This document shows, in pieces, positions 34,460 through 42,837 of a DNA stretch of 64,000 nucleotides. The notes beneath the pieces were generated by a model. It saw only the letters and a list, made by a program, of their open reading frames with translations, was not told the origin of the DNA and made no database searches. Position 1 is the stretch's first letter; every line of letters starts with the position of its first letter. Both the position numbers and the translations under genes were made by a program. The DNA comes from JADFXI01 sp963830245 (lineage in GTDB: Bacteria > Nitrospirota > Thermodesulfovibrionia > Thermodesulfovibrionales > Dissulfurispiraceae), in the NCBI GenBank assembly GCA_963830245.1, contig CAWHNC010000078.1, forward strand, positions 1 through 64,000, given 5' to 3'.

Positions 34460-35629
34460 TTACAGTATAAAAGTAAATTCTTTATCAGTGTCACCCAGCA
34501 GAAAGAGCCTCCTGCGTATCTTCACCTTCAGCAGATCGCCCTTCTTTTTATAGAGAAGTCCTATCCTTATATCGTCAACAGTTGCAACCGGGACACCGTC
34601 GATTGATAGAATGACATCACCCTCTTTGAGCCCGGCCTTTTCTGAAATGCTCCCTTCAGGGAAATCCGTAATGGTGAGCTTCCCCTGGATGTCCTTCACC
34701 GCAGCCATCATTTTAGGAGCGGTCACGCCCTCAATTGACTCGGGATAGATAATGTAATCCGCTATGTCCTTTTGTATATCAAAGTCATTCAGAATAATGG
34801 CATAGTCCAGGCCGTTTCTTCGAAACGTCCTCTTCGGAATCCCTGAACCGAAGGTGAGATGTCCGCTTCCGGCAATAACAACCACCTGGCCGTCTTTCTG
34901 AAAATCAGGCCCGTTCTTCACAAAAGCATCAACAGCTTGCGACATGGCCTCATCCCAGAGAATTTGCGCCTGATAAAAAAAGGCAAAGTCCATCTCCTTA
35001 ACACCCTGGTGCTCTTTGAAAACCTCGAGCAGCCGTTTTTTGTAGTCCTCATCAGAAAAGTCCATTTGCGGAGGTATTTCTTTCTTTTCCTCTTCAGAAA
35101 GTGAATCGATACCTGCCTTCGAGACCCTATCAATAATTTCAGTCCGTATGTTAAGCGCGATTACCGGGATTTTTTCCTCTCTCGCATAAGTCAACACCGG
35201 CCTGTAGAGGTTATAATCGAAACCCCACCGCTTAAAATATTCCGTGCCTTTGAGCATGGCCCTTTCGTCAATTACTCCGGCTATGTAATCATCCAAAACC
35301 TTCTGGAAAGGCCTCTGAAACATCTCCATACCAATAGCTATTTTTTTATTTTTCCGGTGCAGGGCCCTTATGACCTCCAGTTGCACGGCATGATTCGAAA
35401 AGCGGTCATGGTATTCTCCCACATACACAATCCTCTTGCCTGAGATTCGCGGGAGAACTTCCGGCAGGGTCATGAGGGTAGAAACATCAACAGCTATGGG
35501 CTGGTCCTTAGGCTCCACGCTCATTTCGTTTCCAACTCTTTCGGCGTCCTTTGATTGTCCGTCACCGGCCAGCGACATGCCCGGGCTAAAAACAAGAATA
35601 AAGACAAGAAAAAAACAATAACGGACCAT
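34460..35629 (-). CDS. ChaN-family (heme-binding fold) protein with C-terminal PDZ domain
   Basis: 389 residues. Signal peptide about 1-21 (FILVFSPGMSLA). The ChaN/Tiki-like domain at about 55-290 has RIVYVGEYHDRFSNHAVQLE, IAIGMEMFQRPFQ and VVVIAGSGHLTFGSG, the conserved Glu/His residues of this metal- or heme-binding fold. A PDZ domain follows (about 300-380; SEKAGLKEGDVILSIDGVPV). Periplasmic or outer-membrane location is expected. The PDZ fusion suggests it binds exposed protein C-termini; a protease role is possible for Tiki-like folds but not shown. Confidence 0.87.
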   Translation of the reverse strand: MVRYCFFLVFILVFSPGMSLAGDGQSKDAERVGNEMSVEPKDQPIAVDVSTLMTLPEVLPRISGKRIVYVGEYHDRFSNHAVQLEVIRALHRKNKKIAIGMEMFQRPFQKVLDDYIAGVIDERAMLKGTEYFKRWGFDYNLYRPVLTYAREEKIPVIALNIRTEIIDRVSKAGIDSLSEEEKKEIPPQMDFSDEDYKKRLLEVFKEHQGVKEMDFAFFYQAQILWDEAMSQAVDAFVKNGPDFQKDGQVVVIAGSGHLTFGSGIPKRTFRRNGLDYAIILNDFDIQKDIADYIIYPESIEGVTAPKMMAAVKDIQGKLTITDFPEGSISEKAGLKEGDVILSIDGVPVATVDDIRIGLLYKKKGDLLKVKIRRRLFLLGDTDKEFTFIL

Positions 35630-35875
35630 TACGGTAATTATACAATATATTCAGATCGATCATCCCGCATATTAGATAACTCGCCGCCAGCATGCAATAA
35701 AAATCTAATCTAGTAAATAAACTCGCTTGCGCTCGTTGGGCGGCACCACAGGGCGTTGACCCTGTGGACCGGCAAGGGTCTTCGCTACGCTCAGACGCCC
35801 TGCACCCCGACGGCGTAAGGTTCCCTGTGCCAAGAGCACAGGGTGTAATCTTTTTATAAATCTATAATAAGCTTG

Positions 35876-35972
35876 CGTCATTCCCGCAGTATTTTAGCGG
35901 GAATCCAGGAAAAAACTATCTGGCATTCATCTAGAAAACCTGGATTCCCGCTAAAATACTGCGGGAATGACG
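35876..35972. repeat. 34-bp perfect inverted repeat (MITE/REP-like element)
   Basis: The arm 35876-35909 (begins CGTCATTCCCGCAG, ends GGGAATCCAGG) is repeated exactly in reverse complement at 35939-35972 with a 29-bp loop. Each arm also contains ATTCCCGC and GCGGGAAT as a smaller palindrome. CGTCATTCCCGC-type palindromes are dispersed repeats in many bacterial genomes; that comparison is from general knowledge. Confidence 0.85.
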
Positions 35973-36120
35973 TAGTTGGTGTTGCCAGATGAACATTTTT
36001 TTAAATGATGCAACAATCAGTTTGGAATAGATTTGTGATGATACAATCCGGCATATGCGCACTTTTGATTGCTCTGTTATATAATATGCAAATATAGTCT
36101 GTTTATAAACTCGTATATAG

Positions 36121-36152
36121 TCATCCTCCTCCGCCTGGGCGGAGGGGAATGA
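36121..36152. repeat. Short GC-rich inverted repeat ending in GAATGA
   Basis: TCATCCTCCTCCGCC and GGCGGAGGGGAATGA pair except for two positions around a TG centre. The outer TCAT/ATGA ends resemble those of the larger repeat at 35876-35972, so it may be a minimal relative of the same repeat family. Confidence 0.6.
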
Positions 36153-36227
36153 CAACTTGCTTGAATCATAATTTATGGTCGGCCACTAAACAAGAGTAAG
36201 CAGCAGGCACAATCGAGGGGTGATACT

Positions 36228-37346
36228 ATGTCAAAAGTTTTTTTTGCTTCCGCGAGGGTGGAAAAATGGCGTTACGAAGATAGCATGCCTGGAAAACTGC
36301 AACGGCTGCTTGATGAGGCGCCGCTGTCGGGATACTTCGGAACTGATGAATGGGTTGCGGTCAAGACACATTTCGGTTCGCAGGGCGCTCACCGGATTGT
36401 CAGGCCGGTGTTTCTCAGAAAGGTGGTGGACTCGCTCAAATCAGCAGGGGCCAAGCCTTTCGTTACCGATACCGTAAGGATAAAAGGTCTGGATTACCTT
36501 GAAGTAGCTAACATCAACGGCCTTAATCACCTCTCGGTCGGCGCTCCTGTGGTCATAGCCGACGGGCTTTACGGAAACGATAACATTATGGTCAAGGCAG
36601 GAGAAATACTCGGGGAGATTGCCGTTGCTTCCCTTATTCATGATGTCCCCGCTATGGTCGTGTGCAGTCACGTGAAGGGGCATATAAATGCGGGTTATGC
36701 CGGGGCCATCAAGAATATCGCCATGGGAGCCATCAGCAGCAGCCATCGTCACTGCGGCTGGAAATGCGGACGGGGTGCAATGCACACCATCGGGGAAGGA
36801 AAGCTTGTATGGGACGGAGATAAGTGTACCCTATGCTTCCAGTGCGAAGAGGTCTGCCCGCTTGAATGCATTGCTTTTAAAGATAATACATTCAGTTACA
36901 ATGACGAGCGGTGCTGGAGATGCGGCAGATGCACGCGGGTATGCCCCGAAGGCGGATTGACGCTCCCGGGCGATGATCAGCTCTTCATGAAATCACTTGT
37001 TGAGGCCACGAAAGCGGTGCTTGGAACATTTCAGCCTAAAAAAGTCATGTATATAAACTTCCTCACCGAGATCCAGCCCGAATGCGATTGCATGCCTGCT
37101 GCAGAGGTGCCGGTGATACAAGACCTCGGCATCCTATTGTCGGACGATATTGTATCAATTGAGCAGGCATCCATTGATATGCTGCTTAAAGCAAAACCGC
37201 TTCCGTCGTCACTTGCCGAGAGCGCACAGATAAGGGACGGCGAGGACATCCTGTTCAGGCTCCACGGGAAACCCTACACCATCCAGGTTGAAGAAGCTGA
37301 ACGGCTCGGGCTCGGCAACAGGGAGTACGAGATAATCGCGTTATAG
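36228..37346 (+). CDS. DUF362 protein with two 4Fe-4S clusters
   Basis: 372 residues, GAGGGGTGA before the ATG. The N-terminal DUF362 domain (about 1-200) includes WVAVKTHFGSQGAHRIVRP and SHVKGHINAGYAGAIKNIAM. Two ferredoxin motifs follow, CTLCFQCEEVCPLEC at about 201-215 and CWRCGRCTRVCPEGG at about 228-242, each CxxCxxCxxxC(P). The family is probably a cytoplasmic redox protein of anaerobes; no substrate is established. It ends inside an inverted repeat shared with the convergent methyltransferase gene. Confidence 0.9.
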   Translation: MSKVFFASARVEKWRYEDSMPGKLQRLLDEAPLSGYFGTDEWVAVKTHFGSQGAHRIVRPVFLRKVVDSLKSAGAKPFVTDTVRIKGLDYLEVANINGLNHLSVGAPVVIADGLYGNDNIMVKAGEILGEIAVASLIHDVPAMVVCSHVKGHINAGYAGAIKNIAMGAISSSHRHCGWKCGRGAMHTIGEGKLVWDGDKCTLCFQCEEVCPLECIAFKDNTFSYNDERCWRCGRCTRVCPEGGLTLPGDDQLFMKSLVEATKAVLGTFQPKKVMYINFLTEIQPECDCMPAAEVPVIQDLGILLSDDIVSIEQASIDMLLKAKPLPSSLAESAQIRDGEDILFRLHGKPYTIQVEEAERLGLGNREYEIIAL

Positions 37347-37406
37347 CGTTATAGCGTTCGTCGCGTTATATAAAAAAACTATTTATAAAACTAAGCGCTA
37401 TAACGC
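37338..37406. terminator. Bidirectional hairpin spanning two convergent stop codons
   Basis: GCGTTATAGCG (37338-37348, repeated at 37346-37356) pairs with CGCTATAACGC (37396-37406). The intervening DNA has A/T runs (TATAAAAAAACTATTTATAAAA). Both genes end in the same codons, GCG TTA TAG, supplied by the repeat itself. Position between convergent genes fits a two-way terminator. Confidence 0.65.
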
Positions 37407-38558
37407 AAGGAAAGCGCACTTCAGATATTCCGTCTCAGGCATCGACAGCAAGACAGGATGGTCCCGCCCCTGAGAGCGCATTTCCAGGACCCTGACATTC
37501 CTGCCGGCATCCTTTGCCGCATGCTGAAGCATATCGAGAAAAGCCGTCTTATCCACGTGGTGCGAACATGACGATGTGGCAAGGAGACCTTTCTGAGTGA
37601 TAATGGTCATGGCCATGGCATTTATCTCCCGGTAGCCACGCAGCCCCTCTTTTAGCTTTGCCTTGCTTTTAACAAAAGCCGGGGGATCAAGCACAATAAA
37701 ATCATACATATTGCCGGAATCAACCTCTCTCTTCAGAAAATTAAATACATCCGCCTTTACAAATGCGCAATCCCCGGCAAGCCCGTTCAATTCGGCATTA
37801 TGCTTTGTCCGCTTAATTGCAGCTTCGGAGCTGTCCACAAAAGTAACGTGCGCCCCTCTCTTCGCAAGGTGTAAACCCCAGGTCCCGGAGTAACAGAAAA
37901 GATCCAACCCCCTGCCGCCGCTGACAAGCCGGCTGAAGGCAATCCTGTTCTCCCTCTGGTCAAGAAAGAAGCCTGTCTTTTGCCCTGACATCGGATCCAC
38001 TTCACTATGGATCTCCCCCTCTGTAATCGATACGGCAGCGCCGGCGGTACCCCTTACCATGATCTTTTCGAGGGGGAGTCCCTCCAGTGTCCTGTTTGGA
38101 TTGTCATTCTTCAGAACAATCATTTCCGGTGACAGCACTTCATCGAGCAAACCCAGCAGAAGGTCCCTCTGACGCTCCATACCGGCGGTTAAAAGCTGCA
38201 CAACAAGACAGCCTGCATACCTGTCAACGATCAGGCCGGGCAGAAAGTCTCCCTCACTATAAACAAGTCTGCCGGAATCTCCCTCAGGCAAAAAACGTTT
38301 CCTGTAGGCCAGGGCGTCGGCTATTCTTTTCCTGAAGAAATCGGCATTGATTTCCTCCCTTTGCCTTGTAAGGAGCCTTACCGCAATCAGGGAATTCGGA
38401 TTAATATATCCTGTGCCCATAAATGCCTCTTTACTGTCGTAAACTTCCACGATGCTCCCCGGCTCGTGCAGGCGGGGACTCGATACCAATTCATTTGAAA
38501 AAATCCAGAGATGACCGGCCAGTACCCTGCTGGTCCGCTTTAAGAAGACCTTCTCCAC
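37398..38558 (-). CDS. Class I SAM-dependent rRNA methyltransferase (RlmI/RlmK-like, PUA domain)
   Basis: 386 residues from GTG 38558. An N-terminal PUA domain (about 1-75, GHLWIFSNELVSSP and GYINPNSLIAVRLL) is followed by an RlmI-type middle domain with RTLEGLPLEKI and QKTGFFLDQRENR. The Rossmann methyltransferase has GLDLFCYSGTWGLHLAKRG, FVKADVFNFL and the catalytic-loop motif LDPPAFVKSK. It probably makes a 5-methylcytosine or related mark in 23S rRNA. It starts 7 bp after the patatin gene's stop. Confidence 0.93.
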   Translation of the reverse strand: MEKVFLKRTSRVLAGHLWIFSNELVSSPRLHEPGSIVEVYDSKEAFMGTGYINPNSLIAVRLLTRQREEINADFFRKRIADALAYRKRFLPEGDSGRLVYSEGDFLPGLIVDRYAGCLVVQLLTAGMERQRDLLLGLLDEVLSPEMIVLKNDNPNRTLEGLPLEKIMVRGTAGAAVSITEGEIHSEVDPMSGQKTGFFLDQRENRIAFSRLVSGGRGLDLFCYSGTWGLHLAKRGAHVTFVDSSEAAIKRTKHNAELNGLAGDCAFVKADVFNFLKREVDSGNMYDFIVLDPPAFVKSKAKLKEGLRGYREINAMAMTIITQKGLLATSSCSHHVDKTAFLDMLQHAAKDAGRNVRVLEMRSQGRDHPVLLSMPETEYLKCAFLAL

Positions 38559-38565
38559 CTTAATT

Positions 38566-39447
38566 CTATAACCTCCCTGCTTGCTTGAGCTTGGCTATAA
38601 TTTCCCTTATCCGGGGCATAGATTCCAGTGCGGCCTTCTCTCCTTCAAGAATTGCCTCATGGCGTTTATCAAAGTCGGCTGAACCGATAAGTCCCACTTT
38701 TGGCCTTATAACAACATCAGCCCTGGAAAGCTGTGCATTTGAAATCTTCGCGTACATTATATTGATAGACTGAAGAATAGTGTCCATGGTTCCCTCAGGC
38801 AAAGTATTGCCGGTATCGGATGCTATATCCACAGCAATAACTACATCGGCGCCCATCTTTCTTGCCGCATCCACAGCAACTGGGCTTACCACGCCGCCGT
38901 CAACGTACATCCGGCCGCCTATCCTGACCGGTCTGAATATTCCAGGGATAGAGCAACTGGCCCGAACAGCAGTGCCTGTATTTCCACTGCCGAATATGAC
39001 CTCCTGACCGTTTTGAACATCAGTGGCAACAGCATAAAAAGGTATCCGAAGTTTCTCCATAGGGGTGTTCTTTACCATCCTGTTGACATACGCCCCAAGC
39101 AGTTCCCCCTTAATGAATCCGTTATCCGGAATGCCGAGATCAACTATGTCGCTCTTCTGCATGGGGATTGCGATCTCCTGAAGCTGGAAGGCATTGTAGC
39201 CGTATGCGTAGAGGCTTCCGACAAAACTTCCAGCGCTTGTACCGACTATCATATTAATTGGTATATTGTTCGCTTCAAGCACCTTGAGCACACCTATATG
39301 GGCAAACCCCCTTGAGGCCCCCGCCCCTAACACGACTGCCACCTTTGCCGGTTTTTGCTGCATCGGCTGCACCACAGCCTCCTTAGTGGGAGCACATGAC
39401 GCCACGTTAAGCATTAAAACAAAAAGTGCAACAATTACAGTCTTCAA
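38566..39447 (-). CDS. Patatin-like phospholipase, RssA-type lipoprotein
   Basis: 293 residues, starting at TTG 39447, which has AAGGAGG 7 nt upstream. A lipoprotein signal ends at the cysteine in LNVASCAPT. The patatin domain has the oxyanion loop GAGASRGFAHIG, nucleophile GTSAG (MIVGTSAGSFVG) and the second catalytic residue in MYVDGGVVSPV. It is expected to hydrolyse phospholipid acyl chains at the cell envelope. It forms a two-gene unit with the rRNA methyltransferase gene. Confidence 0.92.
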   Translation of the reverse strand: MKTVIVALFVLMLNVASCAPTKEAVVQPMQQKPAKVAVVLGAGASRGFAHIGVLKVLEANNIPINMIVGTSAGSFVGSLYAYGYNAFQLQEIAIPMQKSDIVDLGIPDNGFIKGELLGAYVNRMVKNTPMEKLRIPFYAVATDVQNGQEVIFGSGNTGTAVRASCSIPGIFRPVRIGGRMYVDGGVVSPVAVDAARKMGADVVIAVDIASDTGNTLPEGTMDTILQSINIMYAKISNAQLSRADVVIRPKVGLIGSADFDKRHEAILEGEKAALESMPRIREIIAKLKQAGRL

Positions 39448-39574
39448 CTGAATACCTCCTTCACGGTTTTTTCAAGCAATAGTTTATATTAGTTCCCCTA
39501 AAAGCATCCACTCCGGGTTGGAAACAGAAAAGTTGCACTGTAGTGTCTGTACTGCACAAGCAGTATATCTTTTG

Positions 39575-39604
39575 TTGACCTCCGTTGTTGCACTGTGCTA
39601 TAAA
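39575..39604 (+). promoter_or_regulatory. Probable sigma-70 promoter for the lipoprotein pair
   Basis: TTGACC (39575-39580) and TATAAA (39599-39604) are separated by 18 bp, about 40-50 bp upstream of the FlgO-like gene start. Confidence 0.55.
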
Positions 39605-39645
39605 GTTATTGATATTTTTGACGATAACGTAATAGTACCCGGAAA

Positions 39646-40227
39646 GTGATACAAGTGAGATATCTAAAGATTTTTTTCAGACGTCGTTCATTGGCAAACC
39701 TTTTACTTGGCGCATTTTTTTTGTTTTTTTTGGCCGGGTGCGCCTCAACAAATCCATTTACTAAACTTGCCTGCCACAACAACATTGATGATCAAATAGC
39801 GGGATTAAATCTGCAACGCTATTTTGAGTCAATCGCCGGCGACTTATGTCGGGATATGTGCTCGGCGGAAGATTGTTCTAACGCAACAATTCTTGCAACA
39901 AATTTTATAAATGCCCAAACGCTGGTTCCCGGGAAATCGGGGTTGCTTATGGGCGAATTGATGAGCAGTAATTTAAACAAGGTTTGCCGATACAATATAG
40001 TTCAGGTGGAATTTTCCAGTCTATTTAAATTATCAGAGGGCGGATTGATTACCATGACAAGGAATTCAACCAATTTGCAGAGAACTGAATATGCTGTAAA
40101 GAACTGCGTCGTTGGATCTTACAGTGCGACGCCCGACAAGCTTTATCTTTTTGCAAAAATCATAAATACCTGGACAGGAAAAATTATTAAAATGACGAGC
40201 AGAGAGGTGGACTTAACTTGCAAATGA
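39646..40227 (+). CDS. FlgO-domain outer membrane lipoprotein
   Basis: 193 residues from GTG 39646, or 190 from GTG 39655, which has better spacing from GGAAAG. A basic N-terminus (FFRRRSLAN) precedes the lipobox FFLAGC. The FlgO-like domain has ILATNFINAQTLVPG, LLMGELMSSNLNKVCRYNIVQVE, FKLSEGGLITMTRN and CVVGSYSATPDKLYLFAKI. FlgO assists flagellar outer-membrane structures in Vibrio, but FlgO-fold proteins also occur outside flagellar loci, as here. The gene overlaps the next lipoprotein gene by ATGA. Confidence 0.8.
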   Translation: MIQVRYLKIFFRRRSLANLLLGAFFLFFLAGCASTNPFTKLACHNNIDDQIAGLNLQRYFESIAGDLCRDMCSAEDCSNATILATNFINAQTLVPGKSGLLMGELMSSNLNKVCRYNIVQVEFSSLFKLSEGGLITMTRNSTNLQRTEYAVKNCVVGSYSATPDKLYLFAKIINTWTGKIIKMTSREVDLTCK

Positions 40228-40709
40228 AGTATTTTTTTGTTCTCTTTTGCGCAGTGCTATTGTCAAGTTGCACCATGATGGATGTAAAAGATGTCTATTA
40301 TAGAGATGTGAAGAATTCATTATATTCAGTACGGGGTATTAAATTGGTTCCTTACTATTCCAACAGTCTCAATGATTATTATTACGATAACCAGAGCTTG
40401 CGTTATGCCAACCGGCAATTTCTTACAGTATCTGCCGTTGTATTTCCAAAAAGTGAAGATGCAAAGAATGTTCGTATTGAGGAAGCAAGAAACAGGGGGA
40501 ATATCAGGGCCAAATATGTGTACGCCGATTATACCCATACCGTGCTGACATATGAAATAGATTGCGGAAACCATCTGGCTCACAAGATAGCCATTGCTGA
40601 CTTTGCTGCGGATAAGACCCTTTATAAAGAATATGATCCCGATGCCGGCTGGAAGCTCATACAGCCGGTTACGGACATTGATTCGCTGCGCAATGCATTA
40701 TGTCCATAG
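40224..40709 (+). CDS. Small lipoprotein of unknown function
   Basis: 161 residues from ATG 40224, overlapping the FlgO-like gene's stop by four bases. The lipobox is in AVLLSSCTMM. The mature part is tyrosine- and asparagine-rich near the start (NSLNDYYYDNQSLRYANRQ). No family recognised. Coupled expression suggests a shared role with the FlgO-like partner at the outer membrane. Confidence 0.75.
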   Translation: MKYFFVLFCAVLLSSCTMMDVKDVYYRDVKNSLYSVRGIKLVPYYSNSLNDYYYDNQSLRYANRQFLTVSAVVFPKSEDAKNVRIEEARNRGNIRAKYVYADYTHTVLTYEIDCGNHLAHKIAIADFAADKTLYKEYDPDAGWKLIQPVTDIDSLRNALCP

Positions 40710-40754
40710 GGTTCGCGAATAAATAACTTGCATTATGAGTATTTACCCATATAC

Positions 40755-41852
40755 TCATTTACTTTTAATCAACCTGGTGTGTTTGTAGAAAAACGGTTTC
40801 AAAACCTTCAGCCCGACAACAGAAGCTACAGGTTTTACCAGCCACGATGCCAGGTTCGTGCTCCCCAGGCACCTTCTGCAATAGGGGTGCTCAACCCTGT
40901 AGTGCTTGAACCCTTTAATGATTTTACCCAGTCTGTCAGATGAAAGTACAGCTTCCAGCGATGAGTCATAAAGGTTTCCCACTTTCGTATTGCCGTCAAA
41001 GTCCATGCAGCAGAGCACTATATCGCCGTTATAGAGAATGCCAAAGTGGTCGCGCATCCCGAAACAGTACCCTCCCCAGGCTTCACGTATTGTTTCATCA
41101 TTAAATGCATGTCCCCAGTCATCCAGCACATATGTTTCAAAAAAAATATTCGGGTATATCTCTACCACATTCCATTTGTAGGACACAAGGTTTTCGATGC
41201 CTCGCATTGCCGCATTACGGTCTTCCTGTGCAACTCCCAACAGTTCATAAATACGCACGGACCAGAAAGCAAATGTCTTCCTCAGTTCTTCAGCCGAGGA
41301 GATGACATCTACCTCGCCGATCCTTTTCTCCATTGTTTTTTTCCTGAAACGGGTATTAAGAAAGCGGAATTTAAATACGGTATCCCTGTGTTTCGCATGA
41401 TATGCGCGGAAGAACTCGAGTATACCTTCAAGGTAGGATTCAAAGGTCCTCGCTCCGGCCTTCCTGTAGGCGAACGACCGGGCATCGGGTGTCTGGAGTG
41501 AAATATCAAGCTGGTAGAGGTCATAGTCAAGGAGCCGCCGGCCTGTTTCGGAACCGAGACCTCCCCCGTTGGTGGTAAGGCCCACGTTCATATTTTGCTT
41601 TTTTGCGTGGTCAAGTATCTCGAAAAAATCCTTATGCAGGGTCGGCTCGCCCATGACATGAAAAGTGATCTTTTCGCAGACGCCGCGGGCCTTGAGTTCA
41701 GTAATAATCTTTTTTGCAAGCCCGGTCTGCATGTAGCCGTATGGCCGTTTCATTTCAGACTTGGGGCAAAATATGCAATTAAAGTCACAAATATTAGTCA
41801 GCTCAATATGTACGCGCTTGAGCGGGATTTCTACGTGCCCGAATTTCTTCAT
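40755..41852 (-). CDS. Radical SAM/SPASM domain protein
   Basis: 365 residues from ATG 41852; an upstream TTG adds 12 unlikely residues. The cluster motif is ELTNICDFNCIFCPKSEM (CxxxCxxC), followed by ITFHVMGEPTLHKDFF. The C-terminal SPASM cysteines lie in YNGDIVLCCMDFDGN and HPYCRRCLGS. Similar proteins modify peptides or lipids or act in polysaccharide gene clusters; nothing nearby identifies the substrate. It ends 45 bp from the convergent lipoprotein gene. Confidence 0.85.
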   Translation of the reverse strand: MKKFGHVEIPLKRVHIELTNICDFNCIFCPKSEMKRPYGYMQTGLAKKIITELKARGVCEKITFHVMGEPTLHKDFFEILDHAKKQNMNVGLTTNGGGLGSETGRRLLDYDLYQLDISLQTPDARSFAYRKAGARTFESYLEGILEFFRAYHAKHRDTVFKFRFLNTRFRKKTMEKRIGEVDVISSAEELRKTFAFWSVRIYELLGVAQEDRNAAMRGIENLVSYKWNVVEIYPNIFFETYVLDDWGHAFNDETIREAWGGYCFGMRDHFGILYNGDIVLCCMDFDGNTKVGNLYDSSLEAVLSSDRLGKIIKGFKHYRVEHPYCRRCLGSTNLASWLVKPVASVVGLKVLKPFFYKHTRLIKSK

Positions 41853-41979
41853 TACATATGTATTATACCCTAAGCAGGACTTTTCCAAACAGGCTTGATC
41901 TTAACTGCGGCATATATCCGGACTATATTGTGCCTCATCCGCAAAAGTTCATCTTCTATCTGTACGGCAAGCGCTCCTT

Positions 41980-42837
41980 TTACCTGATTTCTTCCAGAGC
42001 CTTCATGTCAATTATCGGCAAATAAATCCTGAAAATCGTGCACTTTCCGGGTTCACTATATATGTCGATGTACCCGTTATGTTGCCCTACTATACCGCAT
42101 ACATTTGAAAGCGAAGGTCCAGTCCCATTGTCTTTTTTCCTATCTGTAACAAATGGTTTAAATATCTTCTCTTTTGCCCCCTCATCCATTCCTTTCCCGG
42201 TGTTCTCCACTGAAATAAGAGCGTATGCTGCCGGCTTTGCATCGCTGTGAGTCCTGATGAATTCACCGTCAGTTTCCATATGACCCATACTTATTGTCAT
42301 TGTGCCGCCTTCAGGCATGGCATCCCTCGCAATTGTTCCGAGGTCCAACAGCATCTGACGGATTTGCACACTGTCCGCCCGTATGATTAAAGGATGATCG
42401 GTAGATATTTCCCTCACTTCTATCTCCCCGCCAATTACTGATGTTAAACTATTTTTCGCATCCTTCACAATTTTATTAAGATATACAAGTTCTCCATCCA
42501 CCTGCCATCTCCTGCTGTATGCAAGCATCCCATTTATCAAATCAGCGCCTTTCCTGACCGATTTGTCTATCTGATTGATATAAACTCTAAGCGGGCTGTC
42601 GTCTTCGGTCTTCTTATGTAAAATGTAACTAAAGGTCCCGATAACAGAAAGGAGATTTTTGAAGTCATGCGCTACTCCCACTGCGAGCTGACCTAACGCC
42701 TCACTCTTTTGAGCCTCGAAAAGCCGGGTCATGGGTCTGTCTTTCTTCAGCCCTTCAGCTTCGGCAGGCGCCATGCCGGCTTCCTCTTCGACTGACAATA
42801 TATTTTTTTCCTTTTCGTTCATCTTTAATTCCCTCAT
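41980..42837 (-). CDS. Sensor histidine kinase without input domain
   Basis: 285 residues. The H-box is LGQLAVGVAHDFKNLLSVI at about 48-66, followed by a HATPase with N-box region LLDLGTIARDA, ISVENTGKGMD and GTGPSLSNVCGIV (the usual GTGLGLS is changed to GTGPSLS). The N-terminus is short and polar, with no PAS domain or membrane segment. It overlaps the cheB stop by ATGA, so it is the last gene of the chemosensory operon. Altered N- and G-boxes leave kinase activity uncertain. Confidence 0.82.
   Translation of the reverse strand: MRELKMNEKEKNILSVEEEAGMAPAEAEGLKKDRPMTRLFEAQKSEALGQLAVGVAHDFKNLLSVIGTFSYILHKKTEDDSPLRVYINQIDKSVRKGADLINGMLAYSRRWQVDGELVYLNKIVKDAKNSLTSVIGGEIEVREISTDHPLIIRADSVQIRQMLLDLGTIARDAMPEGGTMTISMGHMETDGEFIRTHSDAKPAAYALISVENTGKGMDEGAKEKIFKPFVTDRKKDNGTGPSLSNVCGIVGQHNGYIDIYSEPGKCTIFRIYLPIIDMKALEEIR

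Larger units (their letters stand above)
35630..36227. other. Repeat-rich intergenic region (about 600 bp), no gene
   Basis: No credible coding frame. It holds four inverted repeats: CCACAGGG/CCCTGTGG (35746-35767), CCCTGTGC/GCACAGGG (35823-35843, followed by a T-rich stretch, terminator-like), a 34-bp perfect inverted repeat (35876-35972) and CCTCCGCC/GGCGGAGG (core 36128-36145). It separates the divergent ChaN/PDZ and DUF362 genes and so must also hold their promoters, which I could not assign. Confidence 0.7.
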
